Shown one piece after another: positions 63,839 through 64,000 of a DNA stretch of 64,000 nt. Every line of letters starts with the position of its first letter. The stretch's first letter is position 1. A model generated the notes under the pieces. The model had not been told where the DNA came from and made no database searches. It worked only from the letters and a program-made list of their open reading frames with translations. This stretch comes from Bifidobacterium sp. (GTDB lineage: Bacteria; Actinomycetota; Actinomycetes; Actinomycetales; Bifidobacteriaceae). Location of the stretch: positions 171,069-235,068 of the forward strand of contig JAGGHK010000002.1 of the NCBI GenBank assembly GCA_024104275.1, in the 5' to 3' direction. A program made the position numbers and the translations under genes.

Positions 63839-64000
63839 GTGCATACGGACGAAAAGAAGAAAACTGCGCAAAGTCTACTCTCGTAGCCCGTTCCCACACT
63901 ATAAAAGCTCTGAAATCCGATATTCAACTCAGCATTAATACAAAATATCTTGCTGATTGTTTGTCGTTTTGCTGTGCTTTCCCGACTTTCGAAGGGCAGA

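Overview
The window looks like a chromosomal segment of a Bifidobacterium or close relative. The signs are class II fructose-bisphosphate aldolase, mevalonate-pathway genes, a GluRS gene beside tRNA-Glu and tRNA-Gln, bifidobacterial-style rmlB / fused rmlCD / rmlA genes, a GH25 lysozyme with a long lectin-like tail, and high-GC coding sequence with AT-rich intergenic gaps. The genus call is inference from gene content; no marker gene settles the species.

Layout. 0-4 kb: end of an unknown gene, a metallophosphoesterase, tRNA-Gln, tRNA-Glu and gltX. 4-19 kb: accessory carbohydrate catabolism: MFS/GPH-like transporter plus GH31 glucosidase/xylosidase, a second MFS transporter, a GH78-like alpha-L-rhamnosidase, a truncated DUF624 gene, then a glucuronate operon (uxaC, uxuB and a ManD-type dehydratase) with a divergent LacI regulator. 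19-22 kb: a DUF2264 gene interrupted by an in-frame TGA. 22-33 kb: core genes: fba, a tRNA-like sequence, tRNA-Gly, htpX, an FprA-type ferredoxin-NADP reductase, an ABC binding protein and permease without an ATPase, a DUF805 protein, small unknown proteins and a histidine phosphatase. 33.9-39.2 kb: an MFS gene interrupted by an in-frame TGA, gtrA, mvaD and mvk. 39.7-59 kb: a surface-polysaccharide locus: two family 2 glycosyltransferases, a low-GC unknown membrane protein, a Wzm/Wzt-type ABC exporter, a GT2-RgpF fusion, dTDP-L-rhamnose synthesis (rmlB, rmlCD, rmlA), DUF2142, an acyltransferase, a 728-residue membrane protein and a DPM1-like glycosyltransferase. 59-64 kb: GH25 lysozyme, an unknown 133-residue protein and tRNA-Ser.

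How they work together. The uronate genes form a path from glucuronate to 2-keto-3-deoxygluconate, next to hydrolases that could release sugars from plant glycans or glycosides. The polysaccharide locus supplies dTDP-rhamnose, polymerises rhamnose-containing chains on the cytoplasmic side, exports them by the ABC transporter and probably decorates them outside the membrane (GtrA, DPM1-like GT, acyltransferase, large membrane proteins).

Unusual structure. A palindrome TTGGCGCGCCAA occurs as two pairs with exactly the same 62-bp spacing, upstream of two transporter genes. Two otherwise intact genes carry in-frame TGA codons. Several unrelated enzymes carry Ser/Thr/Asn-rich insertions inside conserved domains. 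A tRNA-like sequence has a GCAA tetraloop where the anticodon loop should be. A 99-bp element has 10-bp terminal inverted repeats. Several intergenic palindromes and degenerate AT-rich repeat tracts are also present.
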